This document shows positions 12,801 through 27,200 of a stretch of 64,000 nucleotides of DNA, piece after piece; position 1 is the stretch's first letter, and each line of letters begins with the position of its first letter. Origin of the DNA: Cylicocyclus nassatus (lineage: Eukaryota; Nematoda; Chromadorea; Rhabditida; Strongylidae); NCBI GenBank assembly GCA_958299035.1, contig CATQJL010000316.1, positions 92,216,443-92,280,442 of the forward strand, written 5' to 3'. Made by a program: the position numbers and the translations under genes. The notes under the pieces were generated by a model. The model was not told where the DNA came from. It saw only the letters and a list, made by a program, of their open reading frames with translations, and did no database searches.

Positions 12801-15800
12801 CTGGCGCAGTATTACTTTGGCATCGAGTACATGTGTCTGCCCCCACCCCTGCCCCGCTGTTTTTGCCGCTGGGAACTCTAACAGTGGAGAGATTTGCGAC
12901 GCGCGCGGCGAACCTCCTGACGTGCAGCCCGTCCACTCTTGTCCAAATAAGCGTTCGGAAAGGGCGGTTTTGAGGATTTTCACGTAACTCACGCCACCAT
13001 AATGAATCTGGACGGGAGCTGCCTTCGACTTGGCATTTGCATCAGCTCACAAAAACTATGCGCTTATGCATTTGAAATTCGCGGGTGATTTGCAGATATC
13101 TGGCAAACTGCCAGATCGCATGGCGGCCGCGATTCGATAGATATTCGAGTATGACCAACGCCTAAGGCCGCGGCCATGCTACACGAATTTCAGTCGCAGT
13201 CTCGCAAATGGCCCGATTTCATCCAGCATTCCAGACTACAGATCAATGGTAGCTTTCTAGATCATTAAACGTCTTTTCCGCACTTTCATATCGCGCTTAC
13301 GATGACTTATAAACAGTTTAGAATAGCTAGCAGTTTAAACAACTTTTTTTCTCTCTAATCGTACACAGTTGGAGCTCTGCAAACCCGCAGCTAAAATAGC
13401 GTGAAGTATGCCCGGAGCCTGAGGGAAACAATTGCCTGCAAACCTCTGTCTGGACCTTTCTCACCTAGCAAAATTTTTGTGGTATATTTTGTTATATGGT
13501 GTGAGGGAAGAGTAGATTGTGTGGGATGCGAAGGATACACTCTCAGTTTCTGATAGGAGGTTAAGAATTCTCGGAACTAACAAGGGAATGGTCAGAAGTC
13601 GAAGTGGTCAATCCATACAAGCTGCATACCATTCGATGGAGCATAGAATGTTGATTTCAAATCTGTCTTCTTTATCTGCAGAGCGCCTTTGTAGACGAAG
13701 TTCAAAAGTTGCGAAATTAGGCACATTAGTGCTCTTTCAGCTCACCTCTAGGTACGGGTCATATGAAGTGACTAGTTGCATGTTTTGCTTCAACACTGAG
13801 CCGAGAATGGCTTTGTACAGTCAGCGTTTCATGCTGCACCTAATGGTATGCAGCTTGTATGGATTGGCCACTTCGACTTCTGACCATTTCCTTGTAAGTA
13901 CTATTTTTCCAACATTATTCTATTAACATTTGCTTGATAAGTAGTACTTTTGTATGTATAGTGATTTATAGCGAAGTAACTTGCCTCGTTCAGCTTTGTT
14001 TCGAGGTTTCTGTAGCAGTTTATAAGCTTTTCCACTGCTAGAGATTTTCCTATCTCCTATTACCGCGGTCTTTTTGTTAATATTTTAATGCTCATATTTG
14101 GCTTTAGAATGAGAAGAAGCGCAAGAGTATAAACAATCATATTTGCAATTGTCTCGAGATCCCTTTAAACATTTTCCGAATTGTCACATCCCAAGTTTTA
14201 TTTTTACAAGGCCAATTTGAATTTTAATAGTTCTTGTATAATTGTTAGTAATTATCAGGTCGTCCCGAAAGTTCTTGCGCACGATTTTTAAAAATTCATA
14301 ACTTCTGATTTTTTCAACCAATTTGATTACTTTTATTTTTGTATGAAAGAGTATCATGCTTTTTATAATGACATCTTAGCTGCTTACTAATGTTCATCTG
14401 TTGCGTAGATAGGAGCGATAGAAGAAAATTGGTCAAAATTTGAATTCTCTGTTTAGGGTCATAAAAAATCTGAAACTTGCAGTAAAAATCGGAGCAGTCG
14501 ATTTTGTAGTTCTTTCACCAGCTCTTTCTAACAGTGCAGAGTTTGCGCCGGTTGAGCGTCTCATTGAAAAGTTACGATTTTGCTGAAAAAGGCCAAAATA
14601 AATCAAATTCGCCCTTTTGTATTGCTTGCTCGAAAATCATAACTTTTCATAGAGACGCTCAACCAGCGCAAACTTTACGTAGTTAGAAAGAGCCTTTGAA
14701 AGAACCTACAATACCGACTGCTCCGATTTTTGTTACAAGTCTCCGATTTTTTATGACCTTACACAGAAAATTCGAATTTTGACCAGTTTTCTTCAATCGC
14801 TCCTATCTATGCAACAGATGAACATTAGTAAGCAGTTAAGATGTCATTATAAAAAGCATGACTTACTCTTTCATACAAAAACAAAAGCAGTCAAATCGGT
14901 TGGAAAAATCAGAGGTTATGAATTTTTAAAAATCGTGTGCAAGAACTTTCGCGACGACCTAATATTTACACCTGAAAAATGTTACTTGACAATTTTATAA
15001 CTCTAGGCTAGTTCAAGAACTTCACAACTCATCTCCGGGGGCGGGAGGGGCTCGGTCCCCACTGGTCAATACATAGTACAAAGAGAAAAGGTTTTTGAAT
15101 ACTTTCCGCCTCGTCCCTTTCCCTGGAAATAGTTACTTAAGAAATCTAAAGTATTCATTTTGGAAAAGTTTGAAATTTCGGTTAGTCAGCAAATACAATA
15201 TGCCGTTTCTCATGTGTTTAGAAAAAAATGTAAAAAAAGTAAGAGTAACATAGTATTCTTCTATACATATCAGAGAAGTAATTGTGACATTTGAAAAATT
15301 AAGAGAATTAACTGTGACATTTAAAAAATTCTGACAAAAGAAATTCATTTGGTTTCATAGAAACATCGAATTATAGGGCTCAGCGTGATCAAGAGAGTCG
15401 GTGAACTTGCGGCCATTGCACGCGCAATGAGCTTTACCTGTTATCTTTCTCCTTTTAAACACTTTCCTGCTATCAGATGTCAGTCAATCACCTGAATTGA
15501 TCTTGAAAAAACAGGATTAACTGAGAGCTTTCTGGCATCCTGCGTGTGCAATGCACGCAAACTCACCAACTCTCGCGATTACGCAGAGCCTTTTACCATA
15601 AAATTCTTAGGTCGACTTGGCCATATCAGGACCAAAAAGTAATACAAATTTTGTTGAAAGACTTATGTGTGGACCGAAAAGCTCCAGAAGTAGACTGGCC
15701 GCCGTAGAAGACCTCCTCAAAAATAAACTGCTAACATTTTACAGGGAAGGTCAGAATTGTTTGTAAAATGTTAGCAGTTTATTTTTGAGGATTCAATTTT

Positions 15801-18800
15801 CAACTCAGCATTCCCTTCTTGGAAACAAAATCCACAAAATCTAACATAAGGTCTAGATTCTGCACCATGTTTCATGAAGAATCAACTACATATGTTACTG
15901 CAATGTCTGCTAATTTCATGCTGGAAGCACATCGAGTGCAGAGAAGTATGCCTTCTGTTCTTCCATGTTTTTGAAAGCTGTCAAGATAGGGCTGCATGAA
16001 ATGACAGTGTTTTTTGCTCATCGAACGTCTTTTCGCAGAGTGCGCGTCAGCAAATTATCAAATGCACCGTGAATTGGCGCGCGCGCGAAAGCATCAGCAC
16101 AGAGAGAGCAGCTTCACGTGCGGGTGCGCATCTAGCCCCAATCAATATCCATCTTTTCAGTGCGTCATGATGTTTTCAGCCGAGTTTGCTGTGCTTCATT
16201 GGCTATGGGTTCGAGCGGCAGGACTCTGCGTCTTTCGCAGCTCGCTCCACCCCTTCGCTCTCAGCAGCCGGCTCACTCTCTCGGGGCTCGAACCCGTACT
16301 CGTGTTCATAATCGCTGCAGCATGAGGCGGCAATTTGACGATAGTCGAGAGCCCTCGTATGCATTACCTCGGTGTTTCCCCTCAGTTCCGCTCGAAAGAT
16401 CACGTCTTAAGAACATTCTTTGCCATCTCTTCCAAAAGAGCAGTTCACGTGAACTCCTTTTGTGAATCTCCATTTTACTTATTGCCTTTGCACTTTTGAA
16501 GCGAAGGTATATCTAGCGTAAGGAAGCGGCGCATGCACTGGTGCTAGTACAGTCGAATAAATTTTCCGCTTAATATAGTGTGCTTGCGGTGCCAAAGTGG
16601 TGCGGTAAAAATTGCGCGTGTACAAGTAGCTGTGCCTGCAATGCCGGCCAATCGCGCGCGTAAAATATCAGCATTGCTAACGTGCCTACTGTTTCACTTG
16701 CAGATATTACCACACCTACCACAAGCAGACAATCTTAGGAGGTAAATCTACTAAACTGTAGACTTCGGGTTTTTCGCGCATAATAGTTCTAAAGTTGAGT
16801 GGCAGCGAAATTCCCAAACAGCCATTACGTTAGCTCTCAACTTGCAATACTTTTTTGCGTCTCTCTGTAGTAAATTCTATACGAATTCAAAACGGAAATG
16901 TCAAAGATGAAATTTAGATTTTTAGTCGTTCAATAAAAGTACTCTCTCTCCCCCTCTCACCCGCGTATGTTGTTGGGCATTGTGAAATTCTTTACATATA
17001 CTTTCTTTCTGAACTGCTTATTGTGCGCATAAAGAAGAGATGTGAAATTTCAAATGTACTGCCTTTTCAATGCGAAACCTTCTTGGCACTAAACCGCTAT
17101 TATACAAATAATACACCTATAATCCGTTTCTCAAAGCAAAACATCAAACAAGGAACCAGCAGACAGGCTAAACTCAGTCACTTAGATCCATGTAATTTTG
17201 AGAATCAAGTTCATCTCATATTCCGGTGGCTCGCGTGAGCTTACCTTCCTTGTTGTTAATTGCACCGTTTCTCCTTCAAGCCTATCTGACTTCAATCGAA
17301 TACTCACAATTATCGAATATTTCCAGGTCGAACCTATGCCACCTACCGTGGATGTGTCCACTGATTCCGCACTGCATAACCTTGAACGTGAGTATACTGC
17401 TTTTGTTCAATCTGCGCTTAAAGGCAGTGTTCCGGCAGATTTGAGTTGTTGCAACCTCGGACAACTCAAATCTGCCGGGAAACTGCCTTTGAACATATTA
17501 ACGTTCACCCATATTAGGACTAGCGAGATTCTAGGTGTTGTATAATAGCAAAGCCCCTAACTTCGAGGTCGAAGGGATACCTCGGGGCGAATGTGGGAGG
17601 GTTCCGGGATCTGCCCAGCGGGGGTTTTCCACTCATGCTCCGGAGCCCTCCCATTTCACCCATTTTGGTGCTCCGGGGCTCTCTCAAATCTGACGCACCC
17701 CCGGAGCAGAGATTTGCGAGTCCCGGAGAGGGGTCCCATTCGCCTGCTTGTGACGTCCGGTCACGAATGGGACCCCTCTCCGAGACTCGCAAATCTCTGC
17801 TCCGGAGGTGCGCCAGGTTTGGGGAGCCCAAAATGGGTGAAATGGGAGGGCTCCGGAGCGCGAAGTGGCAGACCCCCGGCATTTGCCCTGCGGAGGTATC
17901 GACTGTCTGTTTAAGTGCCAATTCCCGCTGCAAAAGATGAATTCCAAAATGGGAAAGAAACACTTCAAAAGGTGAAAGCGTTCCAAATGATTACATCAAC
18001 GTGGGTGTCTGAAAATAAGCAGTCAAAAACTGAGTTCTAATGGACCTACTGTCATAAATTCGCCCTTTATTGCATTACTAGATTTTCGAAATTTCTCTCT
18101 ACACTGAAGCCCGCTTTGGCGCTCATCTGCTTTAGACCACCCACACAGATGGGCGGAGCCGCATGGGCCGCTTCTACCTCCTGGAGCGATTTTCACCCCT
18201 TGAAAATCATCTTTTACAATGAGAGTTGGGCGTTTCCCCGTTAGGGGCAGCGCTGTCATAAAGCATCGGATTCTTAGAATTCTCAGTTTGGGTGGAGGTG
18301 CCTTCAATCGCACATACTCATATTTTATCATGGAAATATTGTTGCGTACTTCGACAAAGTATGGTCGGTCGTTCTTTGATCGTTTTAATATGATTGAGAT
18401 TATAGAAGCTTCTGGTCTTATCTTTTTTCCTTGTCTACTATCGATGATGTTTTGAGACTATGTGCGCCTCTTAGAAGCTGACTTGGGTGAATCAATAAAA
18501 GGCAGCACTCTCACTAATATTGTCTGTTTTTTTTTGCTGAACTTATCTGAATTTTGAATTAGTTTTTGACTTCTTTATGAAATAACTCACGCTCTTCTTC
18601 TTCTTTTTTTCTAAATTCTAGATGCAAGAGTATTCGTGCCCGTGAGAACTGTGGGAATTGCTGCGATTTCTTACAATCAGATCTCTCAAATCATAGCTTT
18701 TTTGTCGTTCCACTTCACATGTACAAGAAGTAGCCAAGAATACGTAACTCAAGTTATCGGACTGATCGATGTTCAAGCTTTATCCATTGAAGGCAGTGTA

Positions 18801-21800
18801 CGGGCAAGAAGTCGATTTTGAGACTTTGTGCGTACCCAGGCCCATTCGCTATGCTGAATCCAAAAATCCACACTGGAGTGCGAAAAATCCTTCTAACGCA
18901 GAAGGGGAATCAGCAGGTGGGCGGGGTCTTCCCCACTGTGAATTCACGCCCCGCTTCTGGCGGCGTGGCAGGAGTTCCCAAAGCCTAGCCGCTTTTCCTC
19001 GCAGGGGTACTTGGCACCTCCAGAAATCCCTTGAAGGACATCACACCTTCTCGGGGCCAAAGAGCGGCTCCGCCCATCACTCTTCCCTCTAGGTGCCCTC
19101 ATTCTAAATTGTGTACACGCACTGTAAGACATGCTTTATTGTATATGAGGATAATGGAATTCGAATCGAGAAACAAGAAAAAATTCTAGGTTTTAAAAGG
19201 TTCAGAATCCGCGGGTGAATTGCAGCATTTGGAGTTATGTTTACTCATTTTTCGGATAGACCGACGCTTCCTTAAACTTATAAGTGTTCGCGCCTGACAA
19301 GTTTGTGAAACATATCGCATCAATTTAAATTAAGCAGAAGTTATGAGTCTTCCAATCACGGTATATAACAGAGAAGTTAGTTTATTTTACGCAAGTTCTG
19401 AAACCATCTAAGAAGATAGCGAATTACCATATCTTGTAAATTCAGTGTCGTATCTGGAACTCTTAGTCAACTGCGATCATGCGACGAAGTTTGGTAATCT
19501 ATTATAGTAGATCGATTGTAGGAAATACAAAATTTCTTTATGATAATTTTGGCCTTACTGATCATTAGAGTAATCGGAACGAAAAACTCTTCGAATATAT
19601 TATGATGGCAAACGATAAAAAAGTATGTGTTTAGATATCCTATCTGTTGGATAAAGCGTTAAGTGCTTGTTCGGAAACTTTGATGCACTTCTTTCAAAAT
19701 AGGTCCTTCTATTGTTGATAAGGAATTGGGTTCTGAAGCTCGTGATGCTAAATTACTTCAATCAGATGACCAGTAATGTACAATTTATCGACTAGATCCT
19801 CTAATGCGAATGATCGCATTTTCCACTCAAAAAATTCTCTGTTATTTTCTCTTCTTAGAGTAATGTTCATGTGCTCTTTTTCAAAAGGATGGCATAGCAG
19901 AAGTTTCCAAGCCGCCTCACTTAAGAAATGATAATCATGTTCCGTTTTTTCTTCATTTTTTCTCTTACCTTAATACCTGAATCTACGTTCTCGCTGCTTG
20001 TACGCCTCACGATGAGACCAGTAAATGGGAGGAGCAATGGGCGGGTCCTGACCTCTGAGGCCCGGAGGTGCTAGAACCCTCCTAGGTGCGAATGCCGGTG
20101 CGAAGTTGGTGCGAGGAAAGGTGCTAGGAACTCCTGCACGCCCTCCGTTGTCGAAAGCAAGCATTAACAGATAGATACTATGTGTTCCATTGTGTTTGCC
20201 ACGTGAAAATACGTCAAGGGCTGGGGAGAAACGGTTCAAGAGGGCGGGCCGTGCGAGGGAGTGGGGGTGGTCCTCGAGGCTCCGTTTTCTGCGCCGATTT
20301 TCACTTCTTATAAGGGTGTACAAAAGTCGGACTTATGCGATAGTCTAGATCGAGGCCCTAGTACTCTGTTATGATAGTATCCTATAATGTCCAAATCTGC
20401 CCGGACGCTGCCTTTGAGCGCAAAGACTACATTTGATGAAAACAAACACTATCTTTGTTTTATTTGGAACTAGTTGACTTACCCGGCTCCGCCCGGCCCT
20501 GTCATTATTATATTCGTAATCAGCATGCTCGATTACCCCCCTGTGCCAACTCCCAGCCCCGTAGCTCAAATTTTGCAAAAAATCGATAAAATCGATATCG
20601 ATCGATGACGAAAAGTAGCCTATGACACCCGCCGGGCCCGAAGTGTATGTGTGCCAAGTTTGGTCCGGATCGGTTCAGAAATGGAATTTTCTATTCGGAA
20701 CATGCGTACACACAGACAGACAGACAGACATACATACAGACAGACAGACAGACAAACAGACATTTAGCTTTATATATAAGTTATATGGCGAGAAATCGAT
20801 TTTGTTGTTTGTCCGAGCATTCTTTATTGTTCTTCCTTTTTTCATTCACGTCGTCAATCTTTGAGATTGAAAGGCCCGTATGACAAGAAAAGTGAACAAG
20901 TCCTGTTTTTACCTGTCTGGTTTAGTGCTAAGAGCTAGTGAATGTATGTTAAGAGGCGCGATTTTTATTGTCAGATGGACATTGATTAGCGCATGTTTAG
21001 TATGTTATGATGTTCTAAGAATAATTCAATTCTAACAAGATATGTATGATCGCCCCATGGGTTGTTTCATATTATCGTTTCAAAGTAGATTCGAAACGTA
21101 AGCGCTGGAGGTCAAAAACCCGTGAAAATGCAACCAATGACGTTTTCGTGAATGTTTCAGTAAAGTTTTAACCATAAGCCGCCAAACTTGGTAAATGGTT
21201 GCTTCGAAAAGGTTATTGAGCTTGAGCACTTGTTCTGGTATTCTTGAAAGACTCGCTTAGCTCTAAACTTGGCTGTTAAACTGGTGACCCTGCGAAAATC
21301 CGCCTCTTGACCGTCTCCCAAAACTATTGACTACTTTAACAAGATAGTATGAGAATAATCAACATATAGGAGAGCAAGAAGATGAGCTTCAGCTCATTTT
21401 TCGTTCTCATTTTTAAATAGAGTACGAGGCCCGACACAAAAGACTTTAAAAGCAAGATCACTTCACAAATCAAACGAGCCATCTAAATCACAAGTTCTTA
21501 GATGATTGTCGAAATAGTTGGAGGCTTATTCCCTATCTCCGTTAGCAGCAAAAACGTGAGTACCATGACAACCACTTACAGTTAGTAGTGACCTTAATGT
21601 GTCCGCTCTATAGTCTCATGTGTTCAATGCGCGTATAGTGTGCACCCCGGCAAGCTTCCCATAGGCTGGGTTCATACTGAGCCGCACAAAGCGGCACAGT
21701 TCCAGCACAGCGCTCGAACTGTGCCGGAACTGTGCTGCATGCGCAGTTGGAGAATTTTGACCGTTTCTAACGGTTTTTCTTCTAGGTTTCTCTCATTTCG

Positions 21801-24252
21801 GGCCTTATTCCTCCACCCCGCTTTTCCTTTTGATGAGTGGAACTCCGAGCGCAAAGCGGGGTTGAGGAATAAGCGCTGTTCTGCTCTGTGTGTCCGATTA
21901 TGCGTGTTGTTCCTCTCTTCACCGTCTTTTCGTTATATTCCTGCATAAAACTATTCCATTTGTTTCCAGGAGGCCGCTGGGATATTTTCGCAGGCATTTT
22001 TTTTTTGAAAGAGTGCAAAAAAAAATGCAGAAGAGCAGGAAATCCCATCAATCTGTTGGCCACTTTTGGGCTCCTAGCCACTTTTCGTTTTCATTTCATT
22101 GTTTTTTCGTTCTTTGTTTTACCCCGCTTCCCTTTTTGTATAGCGCTTCGAACTTGAAGTGGGGTAAAAGAATGAACGCAGTTGTGCTTCATGTATCCTC
22201 CCAGTCCCGTTCTTTTTCCATTTCATTTCTTTTTCGTTCTTTCTTCTACCCCACTTCAAGTTCGAAGCGCTACACAACAAAAAGGGGGTAAAACAAAGAA
22301 CGAAAAAACAATGGAACGGAAGAACGGGGGCTGGGAGCCCAAAAGTGATGGGAATTCCTGCTTTTCTTTCTTTTTCTTCTTCTGCACTTTTCTTTTGCTC
22401 TCCTTGCCTGCAAAAATATCGCAGCGGCCTCTTGGAAACAAATGGAATAGTTTTATGCAAGAATAAAACGAAAAGACGATGAACGAGCGGAATAACACGC
22501 ACAATCGGACACACAACAGAACAGCGCTTATTCCTCAACTACTTCCTTATTCCTTATTCCCGCTTTGCGCTCGGAGTTCCACTCATCAGAAGGAAAAGCG
22601 GGGTGAGGAATAAGGCCCGAAATGAAAGATACCTGAAAGAAAACCGTTAGAAACGGTCAAAATACTCCAACTGCGCATGCAGCACAGTTCCGGCACAGTT
22701 CACGCGCTGTGCTGGAACTGTGCCGCTTTGTGCGGCTCAGTATGAACCCCGCCATAGGTACCCCGCGGCGCAGCCGTAGCGCACGCTTGCAGCTGCCTCC
22801 AGTGCACCTCGTTCCAGCCTTTGTTGGCAAATTTTGTCACTCTTGTTTGACTATGATGCTTCATAATCTTTCTATTTTAGGTGTCAGCACGACAATGGTG
22901 GTGATGAACTTTTGCGTTTCAGTGGCCCCAAAAGCTTTCGTTGCACACTTCTCGCTCTTTTTAGATAGTTATGATCTTGGTAGTTTGTGGTAAAGTATTC
23001 TTCCAAAATTCCCCCTTTTGAAGTTAGTGTGCCTCTTGAATCTCTGCAGTTGTAGATGCATTTGACAACGCAAAACCTTTTGTTAAACTAGAGGAGATCC
23101 GATTACTCCTATGCCCGTTCTCGAGTTCAGATTATTCAAATTTTCTACTTCCACAGAAGGCGACTCGCATCTATTGGATTGAGTGGAAGTTAAGAATTAA
23201 TGATACTTCTGCAAATTTGATTCGTGCGAAGGATTCTTTCGAGATAACTTTGGCTGTTTCCACTTCGTCTTTCACCCCTATTTGTGCTAGGAATGCTTCA
23301 CTGCCTTTAAGCTATACGAGAAGCGTCAAGGCCAGCGCGCGGCGCGTTTGCGCTGCGGAGGTACCCATGGGAATTTGGCCGGGCACACACTATATAATCT
23401 TCGATAGTTAGAGTCGAGTCGATTTCCCGCTTAATATAAAGGCTACTGCATGAAAGGCGCAATAGCAGATTAGTCGAGCGGACGCGAACGCGACGCGCGC
23501 GTGTCCTTATTGTTGTAGATCCTGCGCTTCATGCGCTTTGCGGCTAGTAAAGCCGCGTTCGCGCCTGAAGGTATTGTGCGCCTCCGTCATGCAGCAGCCT
23601 ATTCTGTCTTGCGCTGCCGAGAAAATGCAGACAATTGCTGAACAAACAGCTACGCCTGTAATAGGGGACACTTGCGCGCCCAAAATTCCGGTTCAGGCCT
23701 AGCTATTTGTTCACGCAATAATTTTGTCGCATTTTCTCGGTACCGCAAGCGACTATATCAAAGGAAAATTCTACTCAAGTACAATGTGAAACATGTTGTT
23801 CACACCGCTCATAGTTTGCAACCGCGATCTCCTTCGGAGCTCACTGAGTTCATATATTTACACTATATTATATCAGCTACTAGCTGGCATACCCGGCTCC
23901 GCCGTATGTTCCGAATAGAAAATTCCATTTCTTAACCGATCCGAACCAAACTTGGCACACATACACTTCGGGCCCCGGCGGGTGTCACTGTCCACTTTTC
24001 GTTATCGATTGATGTCGATTTTATCGATTTTTTGCAAAATTTGAGCTAGGGGGCTGGAATTTGGCAGAGAGGTGTAATCGAGCATGCTGATCACCCCCAC
24101 GGGGGTGATCAGCATGCTCGATTAACTCGATAAAATCGACATCGATCGATGACGAAAAGTAGCCTATGACACCCGCCGGGGCCCGTAGTGTATGTGTGTC
24201 AAGTTTGGTCCGGATCGGTTCAGAAATGGAATTTTCTATTCGGAACATACGT

Positions 24253-24291
<39 letters not shown>

Positions 24292-27200
24292 TTCAGCTTT
24301 ATATATAAGATATATATCATATCGTATACAACAGAAAAACATTCACGGGGATGGTTGCCTATGCATTCGTGAATGAATTTTTGTGAATTTTTCAGTGCTT
24401 GACTCATAGTAATCACTCAAGTACAATGTGAAACATGTTCACATTAATCACTACTTTTCACCATCAAAACCAGACGCTGTAAAAACATGACCTGTACACT
24501 TTTCTTGTTTTGGCCCTTTTGATAATGCGTCTCGCCGCCGTGTCTCGATTAGCTGGCGGATTTTGAATTCAGTGCCACTATTCGACGTTGGCGGAGCGCA
24601 TTTTCTGTGGCCTTAATCATCAACGAATCGTTGAGGTTAAAATCGACCTTGCGTCATGCTCCCAAGGTAGATTTTACCCTTATGGTTTGTTGATGAATAC
24701 GGCGACTGAGTGCAAATGATGCTAGAATTGTATAAGATCACATTGAACCGAAAATTGTGTTGCGACGGCACTCTGGTAAGTTCCAATGGAGTAGGTCCTT
24801 TTTTAATACCAAGGTATTGTAGCGTGATTCAATTTCTTCTTTTCAAGATGTGATCATTTTAGATGTGAAGTAATCTGAGAATCACAACCTCGATTTGCTT
24901 ATCCTCCTCTCTCAATTGAAGAGTGGTGGAGTTCTAGCACATCGATAACTGTAAATTTATTGCTGGGGCTATCTGACCAATCTACTTTGGTGAACATCAT
25001 GGGTGCCTATGAAATGAAAAGTTCTCTTCATACTATAGATTTCTCCCTTTTACATCCATTGTCTTATAAATAAAGCTGAATGTCTGTTTGTTTGTCTGTC
25101 TGTCCTGTGTCTGTTTGTCCGAATAGAAGGTTCATTTCTGAAACGATTCGGACCTACTTTGCATCTCGCAGCAGGGCGATTATCATAGGCACACGCCGCC
25201 ATACTTGTTCCACTTGATGCAGTTCTACCTTGCTGTCGGTCATAGCAAACTGACCAGTAGCGAAGCGGATTCCACTTGTTTAACTTGATCCACTTCATCC
25301 ACTTCGCGACCGGCAAGTTCAGTGATGGCCAGTAGCGAAGTGGATAGTGGATTAAGCGGAACAAGTGGATCAACTATGGCGCGTCCGTAGGAAATTTTCC
25401 GTTATCGATTGATTTCAATTTTATCATTTTTTGCAAACTTTGAGCTACGGGGTTGCGAGTGGCGCAAAGGCGGGGGGGGAGTAGATTTTTAGTTCATACT
25501 CAAGGTCTCATTTGATCTATGAGCGTAAGCTTTTTTTCTTCAATTCACTGTTTTTAGGCCCCAGATAAATACTAGTAGGACTCTAGAAAGCAGCTAAAAT
25601 CAGATCTTCGTCTGCTCTGGGCATATAAGCCAAGCGATTTGCTGCAAGTCTGCTTGCAGCAATCATCACGCGTACAGCTTTTTCTCTAAAAATCTATCGG
25701 TGCATGCTCTAACGACGAACATCCAATTTGCATTACATCTCGTCGTTCTCTTCGATAACATTTGGATGCAGTTGGCTGCTGTCGAGGTCTTCTCATACTT
25801 ATTAGGTGTGCCTTTTAGAGTCGTCTCGAAAGAAGAGCTGTAGTGTGGAAAGAACGGCGGCAATAGAAACTGGTAGAGAAACCTTGATAGAGATTGATAA
25901 GGTAAGTTTTTCGTTACCTGGAAAAAATTTGTCGTTCTATTCTGTATCACAGGATGGAAAAGGGCTAGGATTATCGATAGTAGGTGGATCGGACACGGTA
26001 CTAGGAACGGTAGTGATCCATGAAGTCTATCCAGATGGTGCTGCCGCGCATGATGGCCGCTTAAAACCTGGAGATCAAGTTTTGGAGGTAATGATCAAAT
26101 CATCGACGTAGGTAGTGTTTCATATACACGAATGTGCAGGCTATCAGTTTTTTTTTCGTAGAAAAATCAATGCTGAAGGATCTTAGAAATAAACAAATCC
26201 ATGATTATCTGGCGAATTCAGGTTCGCACATTTACAAGAAAAACGGAGAGTTCAAAGATTTGTACATGCCTCATTCAGTTTTCGTTTTTTGTAACCTTAC
26301 ATGCCACACAGGCGTTTGGACTCCCCAAATATCATTTTGTTAGATTGTAACATAAATTATTTACATTTTTTGGTTTTTTTTTTTTCAAAGTCCATTAAGG
26401 ATACAAAGGTGTCAGGTATAGGGGTTTGCTATTCCCATACCTGATGTGCAGCGGCTTTACATAGTCTTGATTATTATATTTATTATAAATATTTATATAC
26501 AAAGGGGGAAAAGGAGAAGGGGAAGGCAACCGGCTAGTGCCGGCGGCCGGAGGTCACTGTCAAAGGTTGGCTGTCATCGGCCAACCTCCTTCTCGAGCAG
26601 CTGGCTAGCTGCATCCCGACAAAGGAGTATCCGATGGCATCATTTTTACCTTACAGGTGTGCGTTAAGATCAATATAAAGATAATTTTGTCGCGGCACTT
26701 CAACCTCCATTTTGTTCTTTCTCTCACAAAATTCTCTAATTCTTATTTTTTCTGCTTTTAGTTTTTCTATGGATTTCTGGGTTCCATTAGTACTGATATA
26801 AGGGCAGCGTAGAAATTTACGCTCTTTGATAACTCAAGTTGGAGATTTGTCAAAAATAATTTGAAATTTAAAAGACTGAAGAATTGTTATTCTATGGTGT
26901 ATGCGTATGTCAAAAAGCTACACCCCTCCACGTAAATTGAAAATGAAGAAATTCTTCTGAGGAAGAATAAAGATTTTATGCTTCAGGTATAACACAACTA
27001 TGACAACAATAATTTAAGAAATGGGCTTTAAATATTGTCTAAATTCCCCAATAAACTAAATGAAACGTAGTCTGTTGTGTAAGGGGCTTAACACTCGAAG
27101 GTCGCAAATATTTCCAAAAGTCAAAATCTTAGAGTCGGTCAATCGATCCCAAAACAAATATGAAGTCGATTTGAATTTACATCTTGTTCCAAGTTAGCAT

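Noticed and set aside
13519..13926. 135-aa open frame
   Set aside because: It spans a family B MITE whose two arms are inverted copies; no domain is seen.
16708..16745. 38-nt segment between CACTTGCAG and GTAAATC
   Set aside because: Good splice-like sites, but its inclusion would break the phase into the exon at 17327.
18622..18641. 20-nt microexon ATGCAAGAGTATTCGTGCCC with good splice sites
   Set aside because: It enters in phase from 17387 but exits in phase 0, while the exon at 19703 needs phase 1. Direct joining of 17387 to 19703 is in frame.
22119..22538. Overlapping 80-140 aa frames on both strands
   Set aside because: They are mirrored translations of the two arms of the 21666-22750 palindrome.
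26134..26343. Frame with [10 protein letters not shown] considered as the missing part of PDZ B
   Set aside because: The exon at 27335-27406 ([16 protein letters not shown]) fits the domain and both phases far better.
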